A stretch of 64,000 bases of DNA from Acidihalobacter aeolianus (GCF_001753165.1 NZ_CP017448.1:3165183-3229182); one strand, 5' to 3'; counted from the first letter of the stretch, positions 40,906 to 51,765 are shown. The notes: generated by a model from the sequence alone, not told the origin. Numbers and translations: made by a program.

Positions 40906-42351
40906 TCAAGTCCGCCAGTACATGGGCGTTAGCAGCACCAGCAGGGTGAATACCTCCAGGCGCCCGACCAGCATCGCGAAGGAGCAGATCCACTTGGCCG
41001 GCTCGCTGATGCCGGCGAAGTTGGCGAATACCGAGCCGAGACCCGGCCCCATGTTGTTGATGCAGGCGGACACCGCCGAAAACGCCGTCACCCAGTCCAG
41101 CCCTGCCGCCATCAGCGCGAGCATGAACATGAGATAGACCAGCACGTACGCCGCGAGAAAGCTCCAGATCGCGCTCACCACCCGTTCCGGCAATACCGTC
41201 TTGCCCAGCTTGACCGGCACCACCGCGCGCGGGTGATTCAGGCGGTGCAGTTCGCGGAAACTCTGCTTGACCACGAGCAGCACCCGCACCACCTTCATGC
41301 CGCCGGCCGTCGAACCGGCGCAACCGCCGACGATGGGAATCAGCATCAGCAGCACCGGCAGATACAGCGGCCAGTGATTGAACGGGGCGCTGGTGAAACC
41401 GCAGCAGGTCAGCGTCGTTAGCACCTGAAAGGCAGCGTAGCGCAGGTCGGTCAGGAAACCGGGATAGGTGCGGGTGAACCACAACGTGAGGGTAACCACC
41501 AGGATACTGGCGGCGACGAAACCGATGTAGGCGCGCACTTCCGGGTCGCTGACGTAGGGGCGCGCCGAGCCACGCATGATTGCCAGGTAATGCACCGCGA
41601 AGTTCATGCCGGAGAGGAACATGAAAACATCGGCGACGCCGTCGATCCATGGACTGTTCCAGTACGCGAAGCTGGCATCGTGGGTGGAAAAACCACCGGT
41701 GGCGATGGTGGCGAAGGCCTGACACACCGCGTCGAAAAAGCTCATCCCTGCGACCCAGTAGCCGATGATGCAGGCGACGGTGAGGCCCACGTAGATGCTC
41801 CACAGCGCGCGCGCGGTGTGCTCCAGTCGCGGCGTCAGCTTCTCGTCCTTCATCGGCCCCGGCGTCTCCGCCTTGAACAGCTGCATGCCGCCGACGCGAA
41901 GCATGGGCAGCACGGCGATGGCCAGCACGATGATGCCCATGCCGCCCAGCCAGTTGAGCTGGGCGCGGTAATACAGGATCGATTTCGGCAGCTTGTCGAG
42001 GCCGACGATCACCGTCGCCCCGGTGGTGGTGAACCCGGACACGGATTCGAAGAAGGCGTCGGTGAAATCGAGATGCGGGCTGAAGTGGAAGGGCAGCGTA
42101 CTCACCGTCGACAGGATCACCCAGTACAGAGCGACGATCAGGAAGCCCTCCCGCCTGCGCAGTTCCTGGCGGCTGTCGCGTACCGGGAACCAGACAACAA
42201 AGCCGAGCAGGAAGGTCACCAGGAACGAATCGAGGAAATATCCGGCCTGGCCGTCGTCGTAGATCAGCGAGACGATCGCCGGGATCAGCATGGTCACGCT
42301 GTATGCGGCGATCAGGGCACCCAGTACCCGCTGGACGGCGGCGAACTGCAT
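40906..42351 (-). CDS. trkH: TrkH-type potassium uptake channel subunit (paralogue 1)
   Basis: 481 aa integral membrane protein of the Trk/Ktr/HKT family that conducts K+ when gated by TrkA. Four P-loop/selectivity-filter regions are seen: [21 protein letters not shown] and INNMGPGLG. The third filter reads TCCGFT, where the adjacent paralogue has TTTGFT; the filter Gly is kept. It lies 6 bases downstream of a second trkH. Ten or more hydrophobic segments are present. Confidence 0.95.
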   Translation of the reverse strand: MQFAAVQRVLGALIAAYSVTMLIPAIVSLIYDDGQAGYFLDSFLVTFLLGFVVWFPVRDSRQELRRREGFLIVALYWVILSTVSTLPFHFSPHLDFTDAFFESVSGFTTTGATVIVGLDKLPKSILYYRAQLNWLGGMGIIVLAIAVLPMLRVGGMQLFKAETPGPMKDEKLTPRLEHTARALWSIYVGLTVACIIGYWVAGMSFFDAVCQAFATIATGGFSTHDASFAYWNSPWIDGVADVFMFLSGMNFAVHYLAIMRGSARPYVSDPEVRAYIGFVAASILVVTLTLWFTRTYPGFLTDLRYAAFQVLTTLTCCGFTSAPFNHWPLYLPVLLMLIPIVGGCAGSTAGGMKVVRVLLVVKQSFRELHRLNHPRAVVPVKLGKTVLPERVVSAIWSFLAAYVLVYLMFMLALMAAGLDWVTAFSAVSACINNMGPGLGSVFANFAGISEPAKWICSFAMLVGRLEVFTLLVLLTPMYWRT

Positions 42352-42357
42352 CTCAGG

Positions 42358-43809
42358 TCAACGCCGCCAGAAGCCAGGGGTGAACAGCACCAGTGGAGTG
42401 AATATCTCCAGCCGGCCGAACAGCATGGCAAGGCTCAGCACCCATTTGGCATAGGGGTTGAGGTGCGCGTAATTGTCGCCCACCGCGCCCAAGCCCGGGC
42501 CCAGATTGTTCATGCACGCGGCGACCGCCGAAAAGGCGGTCACCTGATCGAGTCCGGTCGCCATGAGCAGCAGCATGAACACGCTGAAGGTGGCCACGTA
42601 GGCCGCGAAGAACCCCCAGACGGCGTCGATGACGCGGTCGTCCACCGGGCGCCGGCCGATCTTGACCGCAAACTGCCCGCTCGGGTGCACCAGGCGCATC
42701 AGCTCGCGCACGCCCTGCTTGAACAGCAGCAGAAAGCGCACCACTTTGATGCCGCCGCCGGTCGAACCGGCGCAGCCGCCGATGAAGCTGGCGAAGATCA
42801 GCAGGGCTGGAAGAAAGCCCGGCCAGTGATGATAGGCCGCGGTGGTGAAACCCGTGGTGGTGCCGAGGGAAACCGCCTGGAACAGGCCTTGGCGGAAATC
42901 GGTGCCGAAATGCGTGTAATGGCCGGTGATGTACAGGTAGCCTATGGTGATCACGGCGAGGGCGGCGAGAATGCCGAAATAGGTCCTGAACTCGGCATCC
43001 TGCAGGTAAGGTCGCAGGCTCATGCGCCGCAGCGCAACGAAATGCAGGCCGAAATTCGCCCCGGCCAGCAGCATGAAAACGATGGCAACGCCCTCGATCT
43101 CCGGACTGCGGAAGTAACCCAGACTGGCGTCGTGGGTCGAGAAGCCGCCGATCGACACCGTCGAGAAACTCTGCGCGATGGCATCGAACACATCCATTCC
43201 GGCGATCCAATAGGCTACCGCGCAGGCCACGGTCAGGCCGAGATAGATGTACCACAGGGCCTTGGCTGTCTCCGCAATGCGCGGCGTCAGCTTGGCATCC
43301 TTGACTGGACCCGGCGTCTCCGCGCGGTACAGCTGCATGCCGCCGACCCCGAGCATGGGCAGCACTGCCACCGCCAGCACGATGATGCCCATGCCGCCTA
43401 GCCACTGCAGCTCCTGACGGTAGAACAGGATCGACTTGGGCAGCGCGTCTAGGCCGACGATGACCGTGGCCCCCGTGGTGGTCAGCCCCGACATCGACTC
43501 GAACACGGCATCGGTCACCGACAGGTGCGGTGCCGTCGCCAGGGTCAGGGGTATCGCGCCGAACAGGCCCAGGACCAGCCAGAAGGACACGGCGACGAGG
43601 AAGCCGTCGCGTAGGCGCAGTTCGCGCCGCTCACGCCGGGCCGGCCACCACAGCGCGAAGCCCGTCGCCAGGGTAATCAGGAAGGCATCGAGAAATGGGC
43701 GCACGCCCACGTCGCCGTAGATCACGCCTACCCCCGCCGGCGGCAGCAGGGTCAGGCTGAACACCACCAGCAACAGCCCGAGTATGCGTTGGATGACGCG
43801 TGGTTGCAT
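42358..43809 (-). CDS. trkH: TrkH-type potassium uptake channel subunit (paralogue 2)
   Basis: 483 aa, closely similar to its downstream neighbour over the full length (shared [13 protein letters not shown]-like and GGCAGSTGGGIKVVR segments). Filters: TTGATV, IGGFSTHD, TTTGFTT and MNNLGPGLG. It follows trkA by 46 bases. Tandem placement implies duplication, with both probably gated by the single TrkA. Confidence 0.95.
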   Translation of the reverse strand: MQPRVIQRILGLLLVVFSLTLLPPAGVGVIYGDVGVRPFLDAFLITLATGFALWWPARRERRELRLRDGFLVAVSFWLVLGLFGAIPLTLATAPHLSVTDAVFESMSGLTTTGATVIVGLDALPKSILFYRQELQWLGGMGIIVLAVAVLPMLGVGGMQLYRAETPGPVKDAKLTPRIAETAKALWYIYLGLTVACAVAYWIAGMDVFDAIAQSFSTVSIGGFSTHDASLGYFRSPEIEGVAIVFMLLAGANFGLHFVALRRMSLRPYLQDAEFRTYFGILAALAVITIGYLYITGHYTHFGTDFRQGLFQAVSLGTTTGFTTAAYHHWPGFLPALLIFASFIGGCAGSTGGGIKVVRFLLLFKQGVRELMRLVHPSGQFAVKIGRRPVDDRVIDAVWGFFAAYVATFSVFMLLLMATGLDQVTAFSAVAACMNNLGPGLGAVGDNYAHLNPYAKWVLSLAMLFGRLEIFTPLVLFTPGFWRR

Positions 43810-43855
43810 GCAGCTCCCTGGCTTCGTTGTCGCGGCGTCGCTTCGCCGCTACGGA

Positions 43856-45229
43856 TCAGAGGAAGGTCACGTCCACCTGGAACAGCCGCTCGACCTCGTT
43901 GATCCGCGAGCGGTCCACCAGAAACAGAATGACGTGGTCTTCGGCCTCGATGATGGTATCGCTGTGCGCCACCAGCGCCTCCTCGCCGCGCACCACCGCG
44001 CCGATGGTCGCGCCCTTGGGCAGCTTGATCTCGTCGATGCGCCGTCCGACCACGCGCGAGGTCTTGCGGTCGCCGTGGGCGACTGCCTCGATCGCCTCAG
44101 CCGCGCCGCGGCGCAGCGAATGCACCGCGACCACGTCGCCGCGGCGCACATGCGCAAGCAAGGCACCGAGCGTGATTTGCTGCGGCGAGATCGCCACGTC
44201 GATGATGCCGCTCTCGACCAGATCCACATAGGCAGTGCGGTTGATCAGCGCCATCACCTTGCGTGCGCCGAGTCGCTTGGCCAGCATCGCGGAGAGGATG
44301 TTGGCCTCGTCGTCGTTGGTCAGGGCGCAGAATACATCGGTGGCCTCGATGTTCTCCTCGAGCAGCAGTCCCTCGTCGGCCGCGTCGCCGCGCAGGACCA
44401 TTGCCTTGTCGAGGGTCTCGGAGAGGTAGCGCGCGCGATTCGCGTTGTGCTCGATGATCTTGACCTGATAGCGCGCCTCCAGGCGCTCGGCCACACGCTT
44501 GCCGATGTTGCCGCCGCCCGCGAGCACGATGCGCTTGTAGGACTTGTCGAGCTTGCGCAGTTCGCTGGTGATCGCACGGATGTTTTTCTTCGCGGCAATG
44601 AAAAAGACCTCGTCGTCGGCCTCGATGATCGTATCGCCCTGCGGGAAGATAGGCTTGTCGCGACGGAATATGGCCGCCACCCGGGTCTGGATGCCCGGCA
44701 TGTGCTCGGCCAGCGTGCGCAATTCGTTGCCGACCAGCGGACCGCCGTAATAGGCGCGCACCGCGACCAGCGACACCTTGCCTTCGGCGAAGTCGAGCAC
44801 CTGCAACGCGCCGGGATGCTCGATCAGACGTTGCACGTAGTTTGTGACCAGCTCCTCGGGGCTGATCAGCACGTCGATCGGTAGGGCCTCCTGCGCAAAC
44901 AGGCTGGTATATGTGAGATATTCATTGGCCCGCACGCGCGCGATCTTGGTGGGTGTGCGGAACAGGGTGTAGGCGATCTGGCAGGCGACCATATTGGTCT
45001 CGTCGCTGCTGGTCACGGCGACGATCATGTCGGCGTCGCGCGCACCCGCCTGTTCCAGCACGTCCGGATGTGAGCCGTGGCCAACCACGGTGCGCAGGTC
45101 GAGCCGGTCCTGCAGCTCATGCAGCACGTCGGCGCGGGTATCCACCAGGGTGATGTCGTTGGCCTCCTTGGCCAGGTGGTGCGACAGGGAACCGCCGACT
45201 TGCCCTGCGCCGAGCACGATGATCTTCAT
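43856..45229 (-). CDS. trkA: TrkA, NAD-binding regulatory subunit of Trk potassium uptake
   Basis: 457 aa cytoplasmic gating ring protein. Two repeats of RCK_N/RCK_C domains are seen; the Rossmann motifs are [11 protein letters not shown] (residue 5 on) and [16 protein letters not shown] (near 235). TrkA binds NAD(H)/ATP and TrkH. It follows the NtrX-like regulator by 16 bases and precedes two trkH genes, so all appear in one operon with the sensor kinase. Confidence 0.97.
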   Translation of the reverse strand: MKIIVLGAGQVGGSLSHHLAKEANDITLVDTRADVLHELQDRLDLRTVVGHGSHPDVLEQAGARDADMIVAVTSSDETNMVACQIAYTLFRTPTKIARVRANEYLTYTSLFAQEALPIDVLISPEELVTNYVQRLIEHPGALQVLDFAEGKVSLVAVRAYYGGPLVGNELRTLAEHMPGIQTRVAAIFRRDKPIFPQGDTIIEADDEVFFIAAKKNIRAITSELRKLDKSYKRIVLAGGGNIGKRVAERLEARYQVKIIEHNANRARYLSETLDKAMVLRGDAADEGLLLEENIEATDVFCALTNDDEANILSAMLAKRLGARKVMALINRTAYVDLVESGIIDVAISPQQITLGALLAHVRRGDVVAVHSLRRGAAEAIEAVAHGDRKTSRVVGRRIDEIKLPKGATIGAVVRGEEALVAHSDTIIEAEDHVILFLVDRSRINEVERLFQVDVTFL

Positions 45230-45245
45230 GATTGCATCCCATCCC

Positions 45246-46613
45246 CTACGGGCGTTTCCGCCGTTCCTTGCGCGGCTCGATGCCCAGCGCCCTCAACTTG
45301 CGATACAGGTGCGTGCGTTCGACGCCCGCGTGTTCGGCCAATCGCGAAATATTGCCGCCCATCTCCGTCAGCCAGTGCACCAGATAGGCGCGCTCGAAAC
45401 GCTCGCGCGCGTCCTTGAGCGACAGCTCGAACAACTCGCCGTACCCCGAGGGCACCTCACTCAGGGCGCTGTCGGCCTGCAGGCGCAAGCTGCGCAGGGC
45501 CTCCTCCGCCTCGGCCGGCTCGATTTCCGTCGTCTGTCCGCTGGCCAGGACCAGTCGGATCAGAGCGCGCAATTCGGCAATGTTCCCCGGCCAATGGTGA
45601 TAGCGTAGGAAATTCTGCGAGGCCACGGTGAAGTGCCGGTAGCTCAGACCCTCGTCCTGATGCAGGCGGTCGGTATGATACTGCAGCAGTTCGGGCACGT
45701 CCTCGACATGCTCGCGCAGCGGCGGCACGCGGATCTGACCGGTGCGGAAATCCGCCGCCAGCTCGCCGATCAACCGCCCACGCTCCACCGCCTCATCCAG
45801 ACCCTCCGGTCCCAGTAGGGTCGCCATCAGGCGCACGTCCAGATCACGTGCCTCCGGCAGCTCGAGCGCGTCGCACAAACGACTCTGCTGTTCCAGCGAC
45901 AGACGCAGCAGGTCACCCAAGTACAGGCTGCCGCCATTGGCCGCCCGCATGATTTCCAGCAGCGATTCCAGATGCGTGGCTTCCATGGCCGCGTCGAAAC
46001 GCTCCGCCCATTCGGGTTCTGTCAGATCCACCAGCGGGCCACCAGGTCGACGCCCCGTACCATGCAGCACGCGCAATAACGTGGTTCGGCCAGAGCCGGG
46101 CTCGCCCACCGCCACCACCGGTTCATGACGCGGCGCAAGCAATTCGACGCGGGCGCGCAGGGCGCGCATCACGGCACTCGATCCGACCAGCTGGGGCGCG
46201 CGCTCGCGCGAGGCACCGGCCGGGGGCATCTGCCGTCCGGCACGCCCCATCTCGATGCCACGCCTCACCGTCATCAGCAGTCGCGTCAGCGAGATGGGTT
46301 TCTCGATGTAGTCGAACGCGCCGTGACGTGTCGCCTCGACGGCCGTCTCCACCGTACCGTGGCCGGACATCATCACGACCACGAAGGCCGGCTGCTTTTC
46401 CACGTTCCACGACTTGAGCAGAGTGACGCCATCCTCCTCCGGCATCCAGATGTCCAGCAGGACCAGATCCGGCACCTGGCGCCGTACCGCCGCACGCGCC
46501 TGTGCCGCGTTGGCCGCGACCATGACCCGGTAGCCCTCATCCTCCAGAATCTCCTGCAGTAATCGACGGATCTCCGGCTCGTCGTCGACCACCAAGATGT
46601 ATTCCCCGCTCAT
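45246..46613 (-). CDS. NtrX-like response regulator with degenerate sigma-54 ATPase domain
   Basis: 455 aa. The receiver domain is intact (DDE at 10-12, phospho-acceptor D54 in LLDIWMP). The central AAA+ region is strongly altered: Walker A reads GEPGSGRTT (Lys replaced by Arg, 170-178), the GAFTGA loop is absent, and the Walker B region reads GGSLYLGD instead of GGTLFLDE (228-234). The Fis-type helix-turn-helix [20 protein letters not shown] remains. It partners with the NtrY-like kinase (4-base overlap). ATP-driven sigma-54 activation is unlikely; direct DNA binding is the better guess. Confidence 0.9.
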   Translation of the reverse strand: MSGEYILVVDDEPEIRRLLQEILEDEGYRVMVAANAAQARAAVRRQVPDLVLLDIWMPEEDGVTLLKSWNVEKQPAFVVVMMSGHGTVETAVEATRHGAFDYIEKPISLTRLLMTVRRGIEMGRAGRQMPPAGASRERAPQLVGSSAVMRALRARVELLAPRHEPVVAVGEPGSGRTTLLRVLHGTGRRPGGPLVDLTEPEWAERFDAAMEATHLESLLEIMRAANGGSLYLGDLLRLSLEQQSRLCDALELPEARDLDVRLMATLLGPEGLDEAVERGRLIGELAADFRTGQIRVPPLREHVEDVPELLQYHTDRLHQDEGLSYRHFTVASQNFLRYHHWPGNIAELRALIRLVLASGQTTEIEPAEAEEALRSLRLQADSALSEVPSGYGELFELSLKDARERFERAYLVHWLTEMGGNISRLAEHAGVERTHLYRKLRALGIEPRKERRKRP

Positions 46614-48817
46614 AACTCCTCCATCGGCTTGCGCCAGCGCGGCAGGCGCACCACCAGGCAGGTACCGCCTCCGGCTCCGGGTTCCGCCCAGACCGTGCCG
46701 TTGTGTTCTTCCACGATTTTCTTGACGACGGCCAAACCCAGCCCGCTACCGCCGGCCTTACCGCTCACATAAGGTTCGAAGATCTGTCCGCGCAACTGAT
46801 CCGGGATGCCGCTGCCGTTGTCGCTGACACGCAGCTCCATAAACGTCTGATCATCACGTGCGACCAGCCCTGTCGTCACTCCAACCTTGCCCTTGCGCTT
46901 GCCCTGAACCGCCTCCACCGCATTTTTCAGCAGATTGTGCAGCAACTGGCGCAGGCGCACGGGATCCGCGTAGAGCAACCCCACCTCTTCGCCAGGGACG
47001 AATTCCAACGCCACGCCGGGATGTGCGCCGTAGAGCTCGATCACCTCCGCCACCGCCGCATTGAAATCCACTTCGCTGAGCTGCATCATCGGTGCCCTGG
47101 CGTATTCGCTGAAGGCATTCACCAGCTGCTTCATGCTCTCGACCTGCTGCACGATGGTATCGGTGGAACGTTCCAGCATCCGTGCGTCACCGCCGCTGAC
47201 GTGGGGCATCAGCTTGCGACGGAGTCGTTCCGCGGAAAGCTGGATCGGTGTGAGCGGATTGCGTACCTCATGTGCCAGTCGCCGCGCCACCTCACCCCAT
47301 GCCGCGTCGCGCTGTGCGCGGATCAGCGCGGTGATGTCATCGAATACGATCACGCTACCGCCCCCGATGCCCGCTTCCCCAGGCTGTTCGGGCAATTTTG
47401 CCCCACGGCAAATGAGCACCTTGCGGCCGTTTTCGCCGAACAGTTCGACCTCCTGTTCCCATGAGTCCGAGAACCCGATCAGGCGTCCCGCGATCGCCTG
47501 GTAAAGGCCGTAGACGAGGTGGGTATTACTGCTTATGTCGGCAAGCCGGCGCCCCAGAAACGCATCCAGCGAGGTTTCCAGAATGTGCACCGCAGCGGCG
47601 TTGGCGGTACGCAGCACCCCGTTGCGATCGATCGTGAGCACACCGGAGGAAAGATGCTCCAGAACCGTCTGTAGGTAACGCCGCTGCCTATCCAGCTGCC
47701 TGCGGCCGCGCTCGGTTTCCTCATGTCCGCTGAGCAGGCGCGTGGTCATCTCGTTGAACGAGCGCGCCACCTGACCTAGTTCGTCGGTACGCGTCAATGG
47801 GAGCTTGGCCTGCAGATCGCCGCCAGCCACCAGCCGAATGGCGTCAATCAGCTGCCGAATCGGCTGAATCACGCGCCGCGCGGCGAACAGCGCGGCCCAT
47901 ACCGCGGCCAGTATCGAGATCAGCAGCACCAACGAAAGCGTGAGCACGAAGCTCTGCTTGAGTGGGGTGCGCAGGAAAGCGAGTTCCTGGTAGTGGTCGT
48001 AGGCATCCTGTACCTGCGAGGCCAGTTCTCCGGTTCTCTCCGGCACCTGATATACGGCCTGCAGCATCCGCGGCGGCTGCAGCGCCTCCACCGATCCCGG
48101 CGGCGCGGGAATCGCCACCAAGACACGTATCTGCAGGCGATGTCCACCCTCGGGTTCCAGCCCGGCGTAGCTGCCGTCCCGACGATAGCGGCGCAGCGCG
48201 TCGGCAGGTGGCAGGCTGGGTACGACCCGGCCCGGCGGATCCGTGGTCGCGGCGATGATGTGGTCGTCGGCCCCGAACACCACGACCTCGCTAGCACGCA
48301 GTTGTGCGCGTAGATTGACCAGCGCGACGGGCAGGCGCAGATCCGAGGTACCGGAAAGGCCTTCCGCCGCATTGCTCGTCTGCCGTTTCAACTCGAGCAT
48401 GCGTTCCTTGAGCGCGCCTCGGCCCAGATCGAGTGCATCGCCCAAGGCCCGCTCAATGTGCACATCGAACCAGCTGTCGATGCCCTGATCGAGGAAACGG
48501 ATGGAAAACAGGTAAACGACGGAGACGGGAACTAGCGCGATGAGGATGAACAACAACACCAGATGCAGGGTCAGGCGGGCCCCGGCCTCCTGCCGGCGCG
48601 CCTGACGTATCGCCCAGAACAAGTTGGCCCCGATCAGAACCGCCAGCGCCAGCATCACTGCCGTATTGAACAGCAGTAGCCAGATGTAGTGGCGGCTGAA
48701 GCGTGTGGAATTTTCGACGGCCCCGGACATAGCCAGCACCGACAGCAGCGTCAGGGCGATCAACACGACCGCAGGCCAGGCCCGCAAGGTCAGGCGTTGC
48801 TTCACTTCAGCGGACAT
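46610..48817 (-). CDS. NtrY-like membrane sensor histidine kinase
   Basis: About 735 aa. Transmembrane segments lie near residues 14-34, 43-67, 82-106 and 285-310, enclosing a periplasmic sensor region. HAMP (RRVIQPIRQLIDAIR), PAS (HLSSGVLTIDRNG), H-box LAHEVRNPLTPIQLS and the ATP-binding NLLKNAVEAV, DNGSGIP and GSGLGLAVVK follow. ATG 48817 overlaps the upstream DUF4390 stop by 16 bases; ATG 48844 is also possible. The kinase is coupled to the NtrX-like gene and to trk genes, which suggests an osmotic or envelope signal (inference). Confidence 0.93.
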   Translation of the reverse strand: MSAEVKQRLTLRAWPAVVLIALTLLSVLAMSGAVENSTRFSRHYIWLLLFNTAVMLALAVLIGANLFWAIRQARRQEAGARLTLHLVLLFILIALVPVSVVYLFSIRFLDQGIDSWFDVHIERALGDALDLGRGALKERMLELKRQTSNAAEGLSGTSDLRLPVALVNLRAQLRASEVVVFGADDHIIAATTDPPGRVVPSLPPADALRRYRRDGSYAGLEPEGGHRLQIRVLVAIPAPPGSVEALQPPRMLQAVYQVPERTGELASQVQDAYDHYQELAFLRTPLKQSFVLTLSLVLLISILAAVWAALFAARRVIQPIRQLIDAIRLVAGGDLQAKLPLTRTDELGQVARSFNEMTTRLLSGHEETERGRRQLDRQRRYLQTVLEHLSSGVLTIDRNGVLRTANAAAVHILETSLDAFLGRRLADISSNTHLVYGLYQAIAGRLIGFSDSWEQEVELFGENGRKVLICRGAKLPEQPGEAGIGGGSVIVFDDITALIRAQRDAAWGEVARRLAHEVRNPLTPIQLSAERLRRKLMPHVSGGDARMLERSTDTIVQQVESMKQLVNAFSEYARAPMMQLSEVDFNAAVAEVIELYGAHPGVALEFVPGEEVGLLYADPVRLRQLLHNLLKNAVEAVQGKRKGKVGVTTGLVARDDQTFMELRVSDNGSGIPDQLRGQIFEPYVSGKAGGSGLGLAVVKKIVEEHNGTVWAEPGAGGGTCLVVRLPRWRKPMEEL

Positions 48818-49383
48818 CGGAACCAATCGCTCGACGGACGCCATGCACCATCCAGAAAAGCGCGCACGCGCAAGGGCAGCGGATAATCGCCGCTGTCCAC
48901 GCGTACGCGCACGTCAACGACGTAGTGGCGTCGTTTGGCGAGCAAAGTCTGATCCAGCAGCGGGAGGCGATTCAGGTCCGCGATCGAGCGTAGCGCCTCA
49001 TTCAGGCGCAAGAAGCTGCGCGAAATGCCGGTGTTGAGATTGTCGACGAGAAAGCGCCGGGACAACGCATGATAACGCAGCCGGTAGCTCTGCGTCAGCG
49101 TGGCTACGGTGTCATCGAACCACCACCCGCGCGGGTGGATGATCTGGATGTCATAGGCGATCACCACGCTGACGCCATTGGTCAGCGCGTTGCGCAAGGT
49201 GCCATCCAGCGGAATTTGCGCCTTGGCATCCAGGTAGTACACCGAATACAGCCGATAGGTGTGGGCGCTCAGAATCCGGAACGTGCTGCTGTCGGCATGG
49301 GCGACCGGCGCAAACGAGGCAGCGAACAGGCCAATGGCCGTGCCAACGCCATAGACAAACGCGCGGACCGCCGCGAACCTCAC
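48802..49383 (-). CDS. DUF4390 secreted protein
   Basis: 193 aa. An N-terminal signal-peptide-like segment (FVYGVGTAIGLFAASFAPVAHADS) is followed by a beta-rich DUF4390 domain. This family is typically found between rsmB and an NtrY-like kinase in gammaproteobacteria, as here (4-base overlap with rsmB, 16-base overlap with the kinase). The periplasmic location makes a sensing partner role for the kinase plausible, but function is unproven. Confidence 0.85.
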   Translation of the reverse strand: MRFAAVRAFVYGVGTAIGLFAASFAPVAHADSSTFRILSAHTYRLYSVYYLDAKAQIPLDGTLRNALTNGVSVVIAYDIQIIHPRGWWFDDTVATLTQSYRLRYHALSRRFLVDNLNTGISRSFLRLNEALRSIADLNRLPLLDQTLLAKRRHYVVDVRVRVDSGDYPLPLRVRAFLDGAWRPSSDWFRCPLK

Positions 49384-50729
49384 GTCAGTGCCTTGTGCAG
49401 ACAGGCATAGTAAAAACCGTCCATGCCATCCTCTCCGGGTAGGATTTGCCGGCCATAGGTTACCGCCCGCCCCCAGTCTGCGGAAATCGGTTGCTCAACT
49501 GCATCCGCTTGCGCAGGCACGAAACGTTCCACTACCCGCTCGTTTTCCTCACGCAGACTCGAACAGGTGGCATAGACGAGTCTGCCGCCTGGCACCAGCA
49601 AGGGCCATAGTGCTTCCAACAGGGCAAATTGGCGCGCCGCCAGCACTTCGATATCCGCCTCTCGCCGTAACAGCTTGATATCCGGATGTCGGCGTATCAC
49701 CCCGGTCGCCGAGCAGGGGGCGTCGAGCAGGATGCGATCGTATGGTCTGCCGTCCCACCAACTCTCGGGCTGTGCAGCATCGGCCGCGAGCAGGTCCGCC
49801 TTCAAACCCAGTCTGGCAAGCGTTTCTTCCACGCGCACCAGCCTGGCAGGATCTATTTCGATGGCCGTCAACTCGACCTCACCACCGGCGCGTTCGAGGA
49901 CATGAGCTGTCTTGCCACCCGGTGCGGCACAGGCGTCGAGTACCCGCTGACCGGGCATAGGCTCCAGCACGGCGGCAGCCAACTGGGCCGCTTCGTCCTG
50001 CACCGAGACCCAGCCCTCCGCGAAACCGGGCAGCGACGTGACGTCGACCGGCTCGGCGAGGATCACGCATTCTGCGCCATGGCGCCCGGCCATGGCCTCG
50101 ATACCTGCGGCACGCAATCGTTCGAGATAGGCATCGCGGTCCATCTGCATCCGGTTGACCCGCAGGCTCATCGGTGCGCGCGCCAGGTTTGCATCGAGCA
50201 CGGCTCCCGCCGCTTGCGGCCAGTCCTCGCGCAGACGCGCGATCAGCCAATCAGGATGCGCATAGCGGGCACTGTCCACCGAATCGGCCAACCGCGCCAG
50301 TTCGGTCTCCCGCCGCCGCGCGTTGCGCAGCACCCCGTTGACCAGGCGCGCCGCCCAGGGGGGGCCACATGCCCCGGCGAGACGAACGCACTCGTTGACC
50401 GCGGCATAATCCGGCGTGCTCAGAAAAAACATCTCGTACAGACCGAGCTGGATGATGCGAGCCACCGGCGCATCGCGCGGACGCAGCGGCTGGGTCACCA
50501 GCGCATCGAGCCAGACATCCAGCCGCGGCGCATAACGCAGCACGCCGTATGCGAGCTCGCGCAGCAGTGCGCGCGGCTGCCCCGCATCCAGTTTCCGTTC
50601 GGCCTGGGGCAGGGCTTGGCTCAGCGAGCGACCCTCGCGACGCACCGCATCCACGACATCCACGGCAAGCGCCCGCGGGTCCGCCGCCGCCCTAACTGGC
50701 GAGCGTCTGGCCAAGCAGGCTACGTCCAT
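49380..50729 (-). CDS. rsmB: 16S rRNA m5C967 methyltransferase RsmB
   Basis: 449 aa. Methylates C967 of 16S rRNA using SAM. The NusB-like RNA-binding domain occupies about 15-145, the catalytic Rossmann domain has DACAAPGGKTAHVLE near 255-269, and the two catalytic cysteines are in DAPCSATG and YATCSSLREEN. The start ATG 50729 overlaps the fmt 3' end by 38 bases; no better start was found. Part of def-fmt-rsmB. Confidence 0.96.
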   Translation of the reverse strand: MDVACLARRSPVRAAADPRALAVDVVDAVRREGRSLSQALPQAERKLDAGQPRALLRELAYGVLRYAPRLDVWLDALVTQPLRPRDAPVARIIQLGLYEMFFLSTPDYAAVNECVRLAGACGPPWAARLVNGVLRNARRRETELARLADSVDSARYAHPDWLIARLREDWPQAAGAVLDANLARAPMSLRVNRMQMDRDAYLERLRAAGIEAMAGRHGAECVILAEPVDVTSLPGFAEGWVSVQDEAAQLAAAVLEPMPGQRVLDACAAPGGKTAHVLERAGGEVELTAIEIDPARLVRVEETLARLGLKADLLAADAAQPESWWDGRPYDRILLDAPCSATGVIRRHPDIKLLRREADIEVLAARQFALLEALWPLLVPGGRLVYATCSSLREENERVVERFVPAQADAVEQPISADWGRAVTYGRQILPGEDGMDGFYYACLHKALT

Positions 50730-51630
50730 TGATGAATTCCGCCGCGCTTTGCGCGCGTTTGCCGGGCAGTTGCAGGCTCAACAGCCGCACGCATTGGTCA
50801 CCCGCCGCCACATCTATCCCCTCGCGCGACTCCGCGATTACCGTGCCCGGCGGCGCCGTGGCAACGCACTCAAGCGCCCGTGCCAGATGCAGTTTGAGCT
50901 TCTGGCCGTTCCAGCCGGTTTCGGCACCCGGCCAGGGATTGAAGGCCTGAATCTTGCGCGCGACCTCATGCGCAGGCCGGGACCAGTCGACCCCCGCCTC
51001 GTCCTTGGTTAGCTTGCGCGCATAGCAGGCGGCGGTCTCGTCCTGCGGCTGCGCGTGCACGGCCCCGCCGGCCCACCTTGGCAGGACGTCGAGCAGGGCC
51101 GCCGCACCCAGCTCCGCCAGTCGGTCGTGCACGCTACCGCCGGTATCCTCGGGCCGGATATCAGTCGTCCAGAGCCCCAGCATCGGACCGGTATCGAGCC
51201 CGGCCTCCATCTGCATGATGGTGACGCCGGTTTGCACATCGCCAGCCTCGATGGCCCGCTGTATCGGGGCCGCACCGCGCCACCGCGGCAGCAAGGAGGC
51301 ATGAATATTGAGACAGCCCAGACGGGGTAGATCGAGTATGGCTTGCGGCAGAATCAATCCGTAGGCCGCAACCACCATGACATCAGGTCTGTATCCGGCC
51401 AAGCGGTCGTAAGCCTCGACATCGCGCAACGTGACAGGTTGCTCAATCGGCAAGCCCAATGCTTCGGCTGCAATCTTCACCGGACTTGGGCGCAATTGTC
51501 GGCCGCGTCCAGCAGGACGATCCGGCTGGGTATAGACCGCGGCCAACTCGTAGCCGGTTTCGACCAGCGCACGCAGCGGCGGGACCGCGAAATCCGGGGT
51601 GCCCGCATAGACGACCCGTAACGGTGTCAT
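50692..51630 (-). CDS. fmt: Methionyl-tRNA formyltransferase Fmt
   Basis: 312 aa. Formylates initiator Met-tRNA with 10-formyl-THF. The N-terminal Rossmann domain starts LRVVYAGTPDFAVPPL and has HASLLPRWRGAAPIQ near 108-122, the formyl-THF and catalytic Asn/His/Asp region; a C-terminal OB-like tRNA-binding domain follows. ATG 51630 has a GGAGG ribosome binding site. It follows def after 135 bases in which no gene was seen. Confidence 0.97.
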   Translation of the reverse strand: MTPLRVVYAGTPDFAVPPLRALVETGYELAAVYTQPDRPAGRGRQLRPSPVKIAAEALGLPIEQPVTLRDVEAYDRLAGYRPDVMVVAAYGLILPQAILDLPRLGCLNIHASLLPRWRGAAPIQRAIEAGDVQTGVTIMQMEAGLDTGPMLGLWTTDIRPEDTGGSVHDRLAELGAAALLDVLPRWAGGAVHAQPQDETAACYARKLTKDEAGVDWSRPAHEVARKIQAFNPWPGAETGWNGQKLKLHLARALECVATAPPGTVIAESREGIDVAAGDQCVRLLSLQLPGKRAQSAAEFINGRSLLGQTLAS

Positions 51631-51765
51631 CCGGCACCTCCAAGCAGACTGGATACGGGAGCGGACTGGCAATCCCATGCCGCGGAGTGGGTGAGAACGT
51701 GCATCATGATTTCACTGAGCCGTCCTCCCGAAGAAGCGGAATCGGGAAAGACCTGACGGATACGT

